From CANLBN01 sp034111645 (GTDB taxonomy: Bacteria > Pseudomonadota > Gammaproteobacteria > Pseudomonadales > Cellvibrionaceae), in contig JAWUWW010000041.1 of the NCBI GenBank assembly GCA_034111645.1, positions 24,749 to 88,748 of the forward strand: 64,000 nucleotides of DNA, written 5' to 3'. Numbering within the stretch: position 1 is the first letter of the stretch; each line of letters starts with the position of its first letter. Made by a program: the position numbers and the translations under genes. The notes under the pieces are model-generated. The model was given only the letters and a program-made list of their open reading frames with translations, was not told the origin of the DNA and made no database searches. Below are positions 38,087-46,088 of this stretch, one piece after another.

Positions 38087-39253
38087 ATGAATAATCAGTC
38101 GCTACTTTCGCTGCCGCCATTATCACTTTACGTGCATATTCCTTGGTGCATAAAAAAATGCCCCTATTGTGACTTCAACTCTCATACTAGTAGTAATATT
38201 CCTGAAGAAGAATATACCAATATTATTATTCAAGATATGCAACAAGAAATTGATTGGCTAGCAGGGCGAAAGTTACAGAGCATTTTTTTTGGTGGCGGCA
38301 CGCCTAGTTTATTTGCTGCAAAATCAATAGGCAAAATTATTCATTCGGCTGAAAAACTTTTTGGTTTTACGTCAGACATAGAGATAACACTTGAAGCAAA
38401 CCCTGGCACCTTTGAGCAAAATAAATTTAATGACTTTTTTTATGCCGGCGCTAATCGACTTTCTATTGGCATTCAAAGTTTTAACCCTTCACATCTAAAA
38501 ATTCTTGGCCGTATTCACTCAAGTGATGAGGCTATACGCTCTCTCGAAATTGCTAAAAAAGCAGGCTTTGACAATATTAATATTGATTTAATGCACGGTC
38601 TACCACAACAGACTGTAGCGCAAGCGAGTAATGATATTCGTCAAGCGATAAATCTTGCTCCACAACATATCTCTTGGTATCAATTAACTATTGAGCCTAA
38701 TACTGTTTTTTATAAACAGCCACCCCCATTGCCTGCAGATGAGGAATTAGCGGATATACAAGATGAAGGTATGCATTTGTTAGCCGAGGGGAATTTTCAT
38801 CAATATGAAGTTTCTGCTTTTTCTAAACCAAGCTATCAATCAAAACATAATATAAATTATTGGTCATTTGGTGATTACATTGGCATTGGCGCTGGTGCTC
38901 ATGGAAAATTTACTGATATAACTAATCAACGCATAATTCGTCGGCAAAAAACACGCAAGCCCGAAGATTACCTCAATAAAAATTCTAGTGCGAACCAACA
39001 AAATATTGCCTCTTTCAAAGAGATAATTGTCCCTCAAGATGAATTAATTTTAGAGTTTTTGATGAACACTTTACGTTTAAATAATGGCGTACCAAAATAT
39101 ATTTTTGAGGCTTATACTGGCTTATCGCTAAATTTACTGGAGGATGCATTAAGGCCTTTAATTCAACAGGGTTTAGTAGAGCCTATCGATCATCAAATAA
39201 AAACCACGGCTTTAGGCCAACGTTTTTTAAACACTATACTCACAAGTTTATAA
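38087..39253 (+). CDS. hemW: Radical SAM haem chaperone HemW
   Basis: HemW is a radical SAM protein related to coproporphyrinogen dehydrogenase that binds haem and delivers it to respiratory enzymes. The 388-residue protein has the cluster motif CIKKCPYC (Cys21, 25, 28), FFGGGTPSL, TLEANPGTF, RLSIGIQSF and the DYIGIGAGAHG segment. HemW has the Cys-X3-Cys-X2-Cys form without the extra cysteine typical of HemN, and this gene agrees. It starts 6 bases after rdgB. Confidence 0.94.
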   Translation: MNNQSLLSLPPLSLYVHIPWCIKKCPYCDFNSHTSSNIPEEEYTNIIIQDMQQEIDWLAGRKLQSIFFGGGTPSLFAAKSIGKIIHSAEKLFGFTSDIEITLEANPGTFEQNKFNDFFYAGANRLSIGIQSFNPSHLKILGRIHSSDEAIRSLEIAKKAGFDNINIDLMHGLPQQTVAQASNDIRQAINLAPQHISWYQLTIEPNTVFYKQPPPLPADEELADIQDEGMHLLAEGNFHQYEVSAFSKPSYQSKHNINYWSFGDYIGIGAGAHGKFTDITNQRIIRRQKTRKPEDYLNKNSSANQQNIASFKEIIVPQDELILEFLMNTLRLNNGVPKYIFEAYTGLSLNLLEDALRPLIQQGLVEPIDHQIKTTALGQRFLNTILTSL

Positions 39254-39325
39254 GTCTAATTCTTATTAAACATATGATTATTACCCAGCGCACATATTAT
39301 TTTAAGATTATTAATAGGAATCTCA

Positions 39326-40165
39326 ATGCCAAAGTATCTTATATTTGTGTGTTTGGCATTGGTAGCCTTTGCTGCTAATTCAATTCTGTGTCGTTACGGC
39401 CTTAATTTGGGCTGGATAGACCCAGCAAGTTTTAATTTTATACGCTTACTTTCAGGCGCTATAACATTAATATTCTTATGCTTATTAAGTCATAAAAAAA
39501 TCAGCAAGCCTAAAAAACGACACTACTTAGGTGCAACTTTTTTAAGTATTTACGCAATTACATTTTCCTTTGCCTACATCTCGCTCGATACTGCAACAGG
39601 AGCGCTGATTTTATTTAGTGCCGTACAATTATTGATGATTAGCGTCTCGCTTATAAAAGGACAACGTTTAAACAAGATAGAGTGGTGTGGCTTTACTCTC
39701 GCCTGTATTGGCTTTTTAATTTTAACGCTGCCACATGCTACACAGCCATCTTGGTCTGGCTTAATTTTAATGATCATCGCCGGTTTTAGCTGGGGTTTTT
39801 ACACCCTAAATGGCAAAGGTAGTAAGCAACCATTATTAGATACCGCACTTAACTTTACAATCGCCACCTTACCCGCCGCTTTTTTATTTGTTTTTATAAA
39901 CGAGTTCCATATCACCACTTTAGGTGTACTTATTGCAATTGCCTCGGGTTCTTTAGCATCGGGTATTGGTTATGCCATTTGGTATTCGGCACTACCTTAT
40001 TTAACCAATACGCAAGCAGCTACTTCACAATTATTAGTGCCTGTGATTGCAGGTGCTGGCGGAGTATTGTTATTAAACGAAGCGATTAGCCTGTCGCTTA
40101 TTATTGCTGCTTGCTTTGTATTAGGGGGAGTTTATTTAGTCATTAGTATAAAGACAAAGACTTAA
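39326..40165 (+). CDS. EamA-family (DMT superfamily) transporter
   Basis: This 279-residue inner-membrane protein has ten predicted helices in two EamA repeats (about 1-130 and 140-275). The first repeat includes AANSILCRYGLNLGWIDPASFNFIR, and the second SGLILMIIAGFSWGFYTLNGK and ATSQLLVPVIAGAGGVLLLNEAISL. Such proteins export or import metabolites, often amino acids or nucleotide-like compounds; the substrate cannot be inferred. It stands alone 72 bases after hemW, at a point where Pseudomonas does not carry such a gene, so it may be a local insertion. Confidence 0.85.
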   Translation: MPKYLIFVCLALVAFAANSILCRYGLNLGWIDPASFNFIRLLSGAITLIFLCLLSHKKISKPKKRHYLGATFLSIYAITFSFAYISLDTATGALILFSAVQLLMISVSLIKGQRLNKIEWCGFTLACIGFLILTLPHATQPSWSGLILMIIAGFSWGFYTLNGKGSKQPLLDTALNFTIATLPAAFLFVFINEFHITTLGVLIAIASGSLASGIGYAIWYSALPYLTNTQAATSQLLVPVIAGAGGVLLLNEAISLSLIIAACFVLGGVYLVISIKTKT

Positions 40166-40275
40166 ATCTATTATTTATTAACACCCAAATAAATGTACTC
40201 GTCGCCGTAAATGAGCGCCCGAACAGGTATTTTAAAGGCATCTTGCAGCCTACTTTTATTGCTCTTACCAATATC

Positions 40276-40305
40276 TTGGCTATTCCTCAAGCCAACCGTT
40301 ATACT
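40276..40305 (+). promoter_or_regulatory. Candidate promoter with internal inverted repeat before lptM-lysA
   Basis: TTGGCT (40276-40281) and TATACT (40300-40305) are 18 bases apart and could be a sigma-70 promoter for the lptM-lysA-dapF genes. AGCCAA at 40290-40295 makes the first hexamer one arm of a 6-base inverted repeat with an 8-base spacer, so a regulator could bind over the promoter. This is sequence resemblance only. Confidence 0.35.
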
Positions 40306-40330
40306 GCGCGCTTAACAGGTTGAATTCATT

Positions 40331-40501
40331 ATGAAAAACTTCTTTGTTGTCATTTTTATCGGTCTTTTACTAATTTCTGGCTGTGGCCAGACAGGGCCAC
40401 TTGTATTACCTGAAAAGCTGCCTGAAGCAAAAAATTCAGTGCAACAGGAAGCTAAACCCGACGTCAAACAGACAACCGTTAAACCCATTAAATCTAGCTA
40501 A
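40331..40501 (+). CDS. lptM: Small lipoprotein, LptM/YifL type
   Basis: This is a 56-residue lipoprotein with a signal helix (residues 2-16) and a lipobox LISGC, so acylation would be at Cys18. The mature start CGQTGPLVLP is the hallmark of YifL/LptM, which assists maturation of the LPS translocon LptDE in E. coli. The rest is Lys/Pro-rich and probably unstructured. It is 24 bases upstream of lysA, the usual position (lppL in Pseudomonas). The frataxin gene cyaY that is often divergent from it is absent. Confidence 0.88.
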   Translation: MKNFFVVIFIGLLLISGCGQTGPLVLPEKLPEAKNSVQQEAKPDVKQTTVKPIKSS

Positions 40502-40525
40502 TAACCGTTACCGCTTAAATTTTCT

Positions 40526-41773
40526 ATGACTGATTTTCACTACCAACAAAACCAAATGTTTTGCGAGCAAGTCTCTCTTAACCAAATTGCCGATCAATTT
40601 GGCACCCCTAGCTATATTTATAGCCGAGCTGCCTTTACGCGCCATTTTTTAGAGTATCAACAGGCGCTTGGCGACCATGCCGGCATGATTTGTTATGCCG
40701 TAAAAGCTAACTCTAATATCGCTATTCTTAATATTCTAGCTAAATTAGGCGCTGGTTTCGACATCGTCTCTTTAGGCGAGCTTGAGCGCGTTTTAAAAGC
40801 CGGCGGCAATCCTAGACGTATCGTCTTTTCGGGCGTTGCTAAAAGCTCAAGCGAAATGCGGCGCGCCTTAGAAGTAGGGGTATACTGCTTTAATGTTGAA
40901 TCTAGCCCCGAGCTTATCAGACTCAATGATGTTGCAAAATCTATGGGTGTCACGGCGCCAGTATCCTTACGTGTTAATCCAGATGTTGATGCGCAAACTC
41001 ACCCCTATATTTCAACAGGCTTAAAAGAGAATAAATTTGGCGTCGATATTGAAGAGGCTATCAATGTCTATCAGCAAGCAGCCAACCTCTCGAACCTACA
41101 CATCAAAGGTATTGATTGCCATATTGGCTCACAGCTGACCACAATTGATCCATTCTTAGATGCTCTTGATCGAGTTTTGCGCTTGATTGATCGCCTAGCT
41201 GATTTAGGCATTAATATCGAGCATCTCGATTTAGGCGGTGGCTTAGGTGTAACCTACGACGATGAAAAACCACCGGCGATTAAAGATTATCTTAATGAAA
41301 TTATCGTGCGTCTTGGCGGTCGAGCATTATCGTTAGCCTTAGAGCCCGGTCGCTCGATTGCTGCAAACGCCGGCGTGCTGTTGACAACCGTTGAATATTT
41401 AAAGCCCACACGCTATAAAAACTTTGCCCTTATTGATGCTGGAATGAATGACAATATTCGCCCATCGTTATATCAGGCTTGGCAACGCGCGCTGCCATTA
41501 AATGAGTTGGCGAATGTAGAGCCACTATTGTGGGATCTAGTCGGCCCGGTTTGCGAGACGGGTGATTTCTTGGCTAAAGACCGGAGTTTAGCCCTTGAAG
41601 CTGGAGATAGAATTGCGATTATGTCAGCCGGTGCGTATGGTTTTAGCATGAGCTCTAATTACAATAGCCGTCCTCGACCCATCGAGATAATGGTTGATGG
41701 TGATCAAATACATGTTATTCGACAGCGAGAGTCTATTGATGATTTGTCACGCGGTGAAGTGATCATTGATTAA
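40526..41773 (+). CDS. lysA: Diaminopimelate decarboxylase
   Basis: LysA decarboxylates meso-diaminopimelate to lysine using PLP. The 415-residue fold-type III enzyme has the PLP lysine Lys60 in CYAVKANSN, GAGFDIVSLGELER, the phosphate-binding LGGGLG, EPGRSI, the CETGD motif (about residue 345) and the final AGAYGFSMSSNYN. The length matches the family. It is followed after 24 bases by dapF, whose product is its substrate, forming a lysine unit. Confidence 0.97.
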   Translation: MTDFHYQQNQMFCEQVSLNQIADQFGTPSYIYSRAAFTRHFLEYQQALGDHAGMICYAVKANSNIAILNILAKLGAGFDIVSLGELERVLKAGGNPRRIVFSGVAKSSSEMRRALEVGVYCFNVESSPELIRLNDVAKSMGVTAPVSLRVNPDVDAQTHPYISTGLKENKFGVDIEEAINVYQQAANLSNLHIKGIDCHIGSQLTTIDPFLDALDRVLRLIDRLADLGINIEHLDLGGGLGVTYDDEKPPAIKDYLNEIIVRLGGRALSLALEPGRSIAANAGVLLTTVEYLKPTRYKNFALIDAGMNDNIRPSLYQAWQRALPLNELANVEPLLWDLVGPVCETGDFLAKDRSLALEAGDRIAIMSAGAYGFSMSSNYNSRPRPIEIMVDGDQIHVIRQRESIDDLSRGEVIID

Positions 41774-41797
41774 TACTATTTTATAGATAGAACCAAT

Positions 41798-42628
41798 ATG
41801 CGACTTCGGTTTACTAAAATGCACGGACTTGGCAATGACTTTATTGTTATTGATGCCATTAATCAGCGTGTTAATTTAACATCTGAACAAATACAGCGTC
41901 TCTCTGATCGTCGCTTTGGTATTGGCTGTGATCAATTATTAATTGTTGAAGCCCCTAAAAATTCCGACGCTGATTTTTATTATCGTATTTTTAATTACGA
42001 TGGCTCAGAAGTCGAGAATTGCGGCAATGGAGCGCGCTGTTTCGCTAAATTTGTACGCGATCGACAATTAACAGGTAAATCAACGATTATTGTCGATACT
42101 CTCTCTGGTCGCATGAGCTTACAGGTCCAAACAGATAACTCGGTAACAGTTGATATGGGCGTACCTATTTTAGAACCTACAGCAATACCCTTTCGAGCTA
42201 ATCAACGGCAAACGACTTATCCTTTGCAGCTAGCTGATGGCATCATCCATATCAGTGCTATCTCTATGGGTAACCCACACGCAGTCACAGTTGTCGACGA
42301 TGTATCAACGGCATCAGTTGCGACTATTGGGCCTCAAATTGAGGCGCACAATGACTTTCCTAAAAAAGTTAATGCTTGTTTTATGGCCATCAAATCAAGG
42401 CACGAAATAGATTTACGTGTTTATGAACGTGGCGCTGGCGAAACGCTTGCTTGCGGTACTGGCGCATGTGCTGCTGTTGTTGCTGGGTGCCTACAAAAAC
42501 AATTAGACAGTAAAGTGCGAGTTAATTTGCCGGGAGGCATTTTAACCATAGAGTGGGCAGGCGAAGGCCATTCGGTTATGATGAATGGACCTGCCGCATC
42601 AGTTTTTCATGGGCAAGTGAGTGTATAA
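41798..42628 (+). CDS. dapF: Diaminopimelate epimerase
   Basis: DapF converts LL- to meso-diaminopimelate for lysine and peptidoglycan. The 276-residue protein has both catalytic cysteines, Cys75 in VENCGNGARC and Cys219 in LACGTGACA, the N-terminal FTKMHGLGNDFIVID, and the GNPHAV motif. It lies in the conserved order lptM-lysA-dapF-DUF484. Confidence 0.97.
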   Translation: MRLRFTKMHGLGNDFIVIDAINQRVNLTSEQIQRLSDRRFGIGCDQLLIVEAPKNSDADFYYRIFNYDGSEVENCGNGARCFAKFVRDRQLTGKSTIIVDTLSGRMSLQVQTDNSVTVDMGVPILEPTAIPFRANQRQTTYPLQLADGIIHISAISMGNPHAVTVVDDVSTASVATIGPQIEAHNDFPKKVNACFMAIKSRHEIDLRVYERGAGETLACGTGACAAVVAGCLQKQLDSKVRVNLPGGILTIEWAGEGHSVMMNGPAASVFHGQVSV

Positions 42629-42675
42629 GCAGACCTCATTAAAGACGAATAAAAACTATAAGTAATTTATTTATT

Positions 42676-43398
42676 ATGAAGCAACCAAAAGTACCATCAA
42701 ATATACCCGTGCTAACGGCTTTAACGAATAGCCAAGTCAGCGAATATTTAAAGGAGAATCCCGATTTTTGGGAGGACAAACTCGATCTCTTAGCCGAGAT
42801 GAATTTGCCCCATAACCCAAGTAGAAAAACAGTGTCGCTGGTTGAGCGTCAAGTTTCTGTTTTGCGTGAGCGCAATGTTGAAGTACGTCATCGACTTAAT
42901 AAATTAATAGAGAATGCACGCAAAAATGATCTGCTTTTTGATAAAACGAAGCGTCTAACTCTTACTTTGCTTAATACTCAACAATTAGACGACTGCTTTG
43001 ATGCACTATTTTTTGGTCTACAACATGAGTTTGATATTCATTTTTCTCAATTATTATTGATTGCAGATCCCGATATAAATATCCCTGTCCCAGTTAATAA
43101 ACAGGCGCGGATTGTCGATGCAAAAGAAATTGACAAGCATCTTCCTAAAATCATTAATAATCGACGCGCTATTTGCGGACAACTTGATAACAGTGAACAA
43201 GAATTTATTTTTGAATCTAAATCTAGTGAAATAGGCTCAACGGCAATTGCACCTCTTTACTTCGAAAATCGATCGATCGGTATTATCGCTATTGCAAATC
43301 GGGATCCTGAATTTTATCGCTCTAGTATGAACACATTATTTTTAAATTTTATTGCCGATGTGTTAAGTCGATTATTAATCAACTATTTACCAAAATAG
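42676..43398 (+). CDS. DUF484 family protein (GAF-like)
   Basis: This 240-residue cytosolic protein shows the DUF484 layout. An N-terminal SQVSEYLKENPDFWEDKLDLLAEM segment (about residues 19-42) is followed by VSLVERQVSVLRERN and a helical linker. A GAF-like domain (about 95-235) ends with PLYFENRSIGIIAIANRDPEFY. The function is unknown. In Pseudomonas it lies between dapF and xerC; here the downstream gene is a DUF711 protein, so the xerC recombinase gene is missing from this position. Confidence 0.92.
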   Translation: MKQPKVPSNIPVLTALTNSQVSEYLKENPDFWEDKLDLLAEMNLPHNPSRKTVSLVERQVSVLRERNVEVRHRLNKLIENARKNDLLFDKTKRLTLTLLNTQQLDDCFDALFFGLQHEFDIHFSQLLLIADPDINIPVPVNKQARIVDAKEIDKHLPKIINNRRAICGQLDNSEQEFIFESKSSEIGSTAIAPLYFENRSIGIIAIANRDPEFYRSSMNTLFLNFIADVLSRLLINYLPK

Positions 43399-43435
43399 TT
43401 ATTGCACTAATTTGATAAATTATTAGAGACGGTTA

Positions 43436-44671
43436 ATGCTGGCTTATCAGAATAAAAAGTTATGTAAAATAAGAACCATCACTACATTCTTGTCTTTAAC
43501 GCCCGATAAAACACTATGGCAGCAAGAAATTCTTCAAGCGTCGACATTTTGCATTAACCTTTCCAAAGAATTTCAAAAAAATAATTATATTGTTCAATCT
43601 ATTCGGATAGTGACTAACCCATTTGGCGAATATCTCAATACTAAAAATATTGATACCGCACGCCAAGATTTTATCCATTTGAGTGAGTTGTTAAGTTCGG
43701 CACAAACTTCGGGCTTACGTGTAAGATTTGCTATTGGAGAGGCAAAAACAAAAAAAGAAATAGAATTACTGCCAGATTTAGTCAAAGAATTTGGCGATTT
43801 ATGTAATGTCTGCGTAAATGTTGATGTCGATGAATTTGGCATTTTAAATAATGAGCTGATTCAGCTTTCGGCGTTAGCTGTTAAAAAAATTAGCCAAATA
43901 ACCCCGCGTGGTGAAGGCAATTTTAATTTTACCGTTAACTTTAATTGTAAACCGCTTATTCCTTACTTTCCTGCCAGTTATCATCAAAGTGGGCTAGGAA
44001 ATAAATTTGTTATAGGTCTAGAGACTCCAGATTTATTATTAGCAGCGCTTCAAGAATCTAATCAATCGATAACTAACGAAACTCATAATGGACGTTACAA
44101 AGGTTATTATGACGCGATGAGCGTTGCCCTTAATTATCATATTTCAGAAATAAATAATCTAATCAAGCAAACATCAATTGAGATGCCTTTTGATTTTGCG
44201 GGCTTCGATAGCTCGGCCGCACCTTCTAAGGGTTGCACCAGTATGTGCGCAATTTATGCTGCAATGGGTGTCGAGTATTTTGGTGCATCAGGCACAGTTG
44301 AGGCATCTTCATTACTAACGCGTGTCTTCAAATCTATTGAAAACGTCAATCTAGTGGGATTTTCTGGACTTATGTTGGCACTTACAGAAGATACTGGCCT
44401 TGCTCAAGGAACGCTAGACTCGCACTTTGATATCCGCTCGCTACTAACTTACAGTGCTGTATGCGGAATTGGTTTAGATACAGTGCCTATTCCGGGGAAT
44501 ACCTCAATTGATAAGATATCCGCGTTGATGCGTGATACTGGCACAATGGCCTTTCGTTTAAATAAACCATTAACTGTGCGCGTTTTTCCAGTTCCTGGAT
44601 TAAAAGCAGGGGATCAAACTAGCTTTGAGAGCGATGATCTGTGTAATTGTGCCGTATTGGCCGTACCCTAA
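43436..44671 (+). CDS. DUF711 (UPF0210) family protein
   Basis: This 411-residue protein belongs to the DUF711/UPF0210 family, judged from RTITTFLSL, FDFAGFDSSAAPSKG, FGASGTVEASSLLTRVFKSI, VGFSGLMLALTEDTGLAQG, LLTYSAVCGIGLDTVPIPG and the ending VRVFPVPGLKAGDQT. The fold is related to glycyl radical enzymes, without an evident radical site. The function is unestablished in bacteria. It follows DUF484 by 37 bases in the place usually held by xerC. Codon use looks like its neighbours, so it is not clearly a recent arrival. Confidence 0.85.
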   Translation: MLAYQNKKLCKIRTITTFLSLTPDKTLWQQEILQASTFCINLSKEFQKNNYIVQSIRIVTNPFGEYLNTKNIDTARQDFIHLSELLSSAQTSGLRVRFAIGEAKTKKEIELLPDLVKEFGDLCNVCVNVDVDEFGILNNELIQLSALAVKKISQITPRGEGNFNFTVNFNCKPLIPYFPASYHQSGLGNKFVIGLETPDLLLAALQESNQSITNETHNGRYKGYYDAMSVALNYHISEINNLIKQTSIEMPFDFAGFDSSAAPSKGCTSMCAIYAAMGVEYFGASGTVEASSLLTRVFKSIENVNLVGFSGLMLALTEDTGLAQGTLDSHFDIRSLLTYSAVCGIGLDTVPIPGNTSIDKISALMRDTGTMAFRLNKPLTVRVFPVPGLKAGDQTSFESDDLCNCAVLAVP

Positions 44672-44849
44672 GTATTCCTTGCCACTTTAACCACTTTAGC
44701 AACTAGCAATCCACCAAAAAATATAGCCCTGCTAATCGCCTTATTCGAAATATTATTTATACAAACATAAAGTAATATTGCTTGTTGAAAGTCTGTAAAA
44801 CAATGCCTTTAAAACAATGTTAGCCAAACATGATGATTAGATAACTTTA

Positions 44850-45074
44850 TTAAATTGGCTGACTACCATAATTACTGGTTGGTTTTTGGGGAGGGTCTGA
44901 TAGAACATTCGGTTCAATCAGATTAATACGTCCCCCAGAATTTAAAAAGGCCTCTATTTGCGCATTAATTGCCTCGCGTTCTGCTTTTTTATGGGCAGCA
45001 GCTGATTCTACTGCATCCATATCAACAGCCGTATCGGCAATCATATCATCGGAATTCGTTTCTTCGTCCATCAT
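44850..45074 (-). CDS. sutA: Transcriptional regulator SutA
   Basis: SutA is a small RNA polymerase-binding protein that raises expression of housekeeping genes during slow growth in Pseudomonas aeruginosa. This 74-residue form has an acidic N-terminus (MMDEETNSDDM), a central helix (AHKKAEREAINAQIEAFL) and the diagnostic C-terminus with SGGRINLIEPNV, DPPQKPTSNYGSQPI. The N-terminal acidic tail is about 30 residues shorter than the one I recall for P. aeruginosa. The start at 45074 has GGAG 6 bases upstream. The glnK-amtB neighbourhood also agrees with Pseudomonas. Confidence 0.87.
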   Translation of the reverse strand: MMDEETNSDDMIADTAVDMDAVESAAAHKKAEREAINAQIEAFLNSGGRINLIEPNVLSDPPQKPTSNYGSQPI

Positions 45075-45100
45075 CGTCTACTCCACTAATAAACAATCAG

Positions 45101-45148
45101 ATATAAGCTCACAATTAGATATAAGTTCACAATTAGATATAAGCCCAG
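45101..45148. repeat. 18-base tandem repeat upstream of sutA
   Basis: Two nearly identical 18-base units (45101-45118 and 45119-45136, differing at one base, ATATAAGCTCACAATTAG and its copy with TTC) are followed by a partial third unit beginning ATATAAGCC. They lie 27 bases upstream of the sutA start, within its probable 5' region. Confidence 0.85.
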
Positions 45149-45389
45149 TAGTTATAGTCTATATAACGGCGAAAGGAGATATTTTTAAAGGATCTTTTTA
45201 GTTTTTTTTGTTATTTAGAGTATTAAGTTATAAATAATAAGCAATAAGGCAATGAAAAATGAGATGAGGGGTGCTGTAGCGGTTAATAATATTAGTTAAA
45301 GAAATAGATTAAAGGATAAGTTTAATTAACTAAACTGATCAACTTAAAACGTTCAGTTCTTATTTCAGCTCTATTTAAAGTCAACTTAA

Positions 45390-45434
45390 GCTCTACTGAA
45401 GAAAGCTCTGCTAAAGAAAGCTCTAAGAAAATTA
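45390..45434. repeat. 15-base imperfect tandem repeat
   Basis: Three imperfect 15-base units start with GCTCT and contain AAGAAA: 45390-45404, 45405-45419 and 45420-45434. They are in the sutA-glnK gap, about 50 bases past the stop codon of the PII gene. No function is evident. Confidence 0.7.
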
Positions 45435-45482
45435 GTGGGATAATATTCATAGAGTTATCTTAGCGTTAAAATCGCCTATAAA

Positions 45483-45821
45483 TTAAATAGCGTCAGCACC
45501 TGTTTCACCCGTGCGAATACGGATCATGTCACTCACTTCAGTGACAAAAATTTTGCCGTCGCCAATTTTACCGGTATGTGCGGCTTTGGTAATAGCCTCT
45601 ACCGCTTGGTCAACCATTGTGTCTTCAATAACTAATTCTAATTTAACTTTAGGTAGAAAATCGACTACATATTCAGCGCCACGGTAAAGCTCGGTATGTC
45701 CTTTTTGACGGCCAAATCCTTTTACTTCTGTCACAGTCATACCTTGTACACCTACGTCCGATAATCCTGTGCGAACATCATCTAGCTTAAAGGGTTTAAT
45801 AACGGCTGTAATAAGCTTCAT
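45483..45821 (-). CDS. glnK: PII nitrogen regulatory protein (first copy)
   Basis: PII proteins sense 2-oxoglutarate and ATP/ADP and control AmtB, GlnE and NtrB. The 112-residue protein has the T-loop GHTELYRGAEY with the uridylylation site Tyr51, and the C-terminal GDGKIFVTEVSDMIRIRTGE that closes the nucleotide site. It is separated from amtB by a terminator and a 267-base gap, so it has its own promoter rather than being the amtB partner. Calling it glnK or glnB is arbitrary here. Confidence 0.93.
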   Translation of the reverse strand: MKLITAVIKPFKLDDVRTGLSDVGVQGMTVTEVKGFGRQKGHTELYRGAEYVVDFLPKVKLELVIEDTMVDQAVEAITKAAHTGKIGDGKIFVTEVSDMIRIRTGETGADAI

Positions 45822-45947
45822 AAGGGGTTCCTTTGTTTATTATATTGTTTTAATTACCAATGATATGAGCATAACAGTAATCGCAATTAATGCCCATAGT
45901 TGGTAACAATGTTAAGACTATGACTTGGACTATAAAAAATCACATAC

Positions 45948-45975
45948 AAAAAAAGGCCCAGATATTTGAGCCTTT
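45948..45975 (-). terminator. Rho-independent terminator of the glnK-amtB unit
   Basis: On the minus strand AAAGGC and GCCTTT pair across a 16-base spacer (with some further partial pairing), and the stem is followed by a run of T. It lies 114 bases after the amtB stop and before the first PII gene, so it would separate the two units. Confidence 0.75.
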
Positions 45976-46053
45976 CAGTATTTAAAGTGTATTTAATTTT
46001 ACGATATTACAATAATCACAAAACAATCTAATCATAACCTAACCGTAAAAAGT

Positions 46054-46081
46054 AGCACTAATAAGCTAGCTTATTAGTGCT
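46054..46081. repeat. Perfect 28-base palindrome just after amtB
   Basis: The two 14-base halves are exact reverse complements (the left half begins AGCACTAATAAGC). It sits 7 bases beyond the amtB stop. On the minus strand it is followed by ACTTTTTACG, so it may be a first terminator for amtB; it could also be a protein-binding site. Confidence 0.85.
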
Positions 46082-46088
46082 TATATTA

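Larger units (their letters stand above)
45075..45482. other. Intergenic stretch upstream of sutA with two short tandem-repeat tracts
   Basis: About 408 AT-rich bases separate sutA from the 3' end of the first PII gene. It holds the sutA promoter region and two tandem-repeat tracts (annotated separately at 45101 and 45390). No open frame of interest and no clear terminator for the PII gene was found. Confidence 0.6.

Noticed and set aside
45870..45900. Sigma-54-like element upstream of the first PII gene
   Set aside because: TGGGCA and TTGC are present on the minus strand, but GG and GC are 9 bases apart rather than the strict 10.
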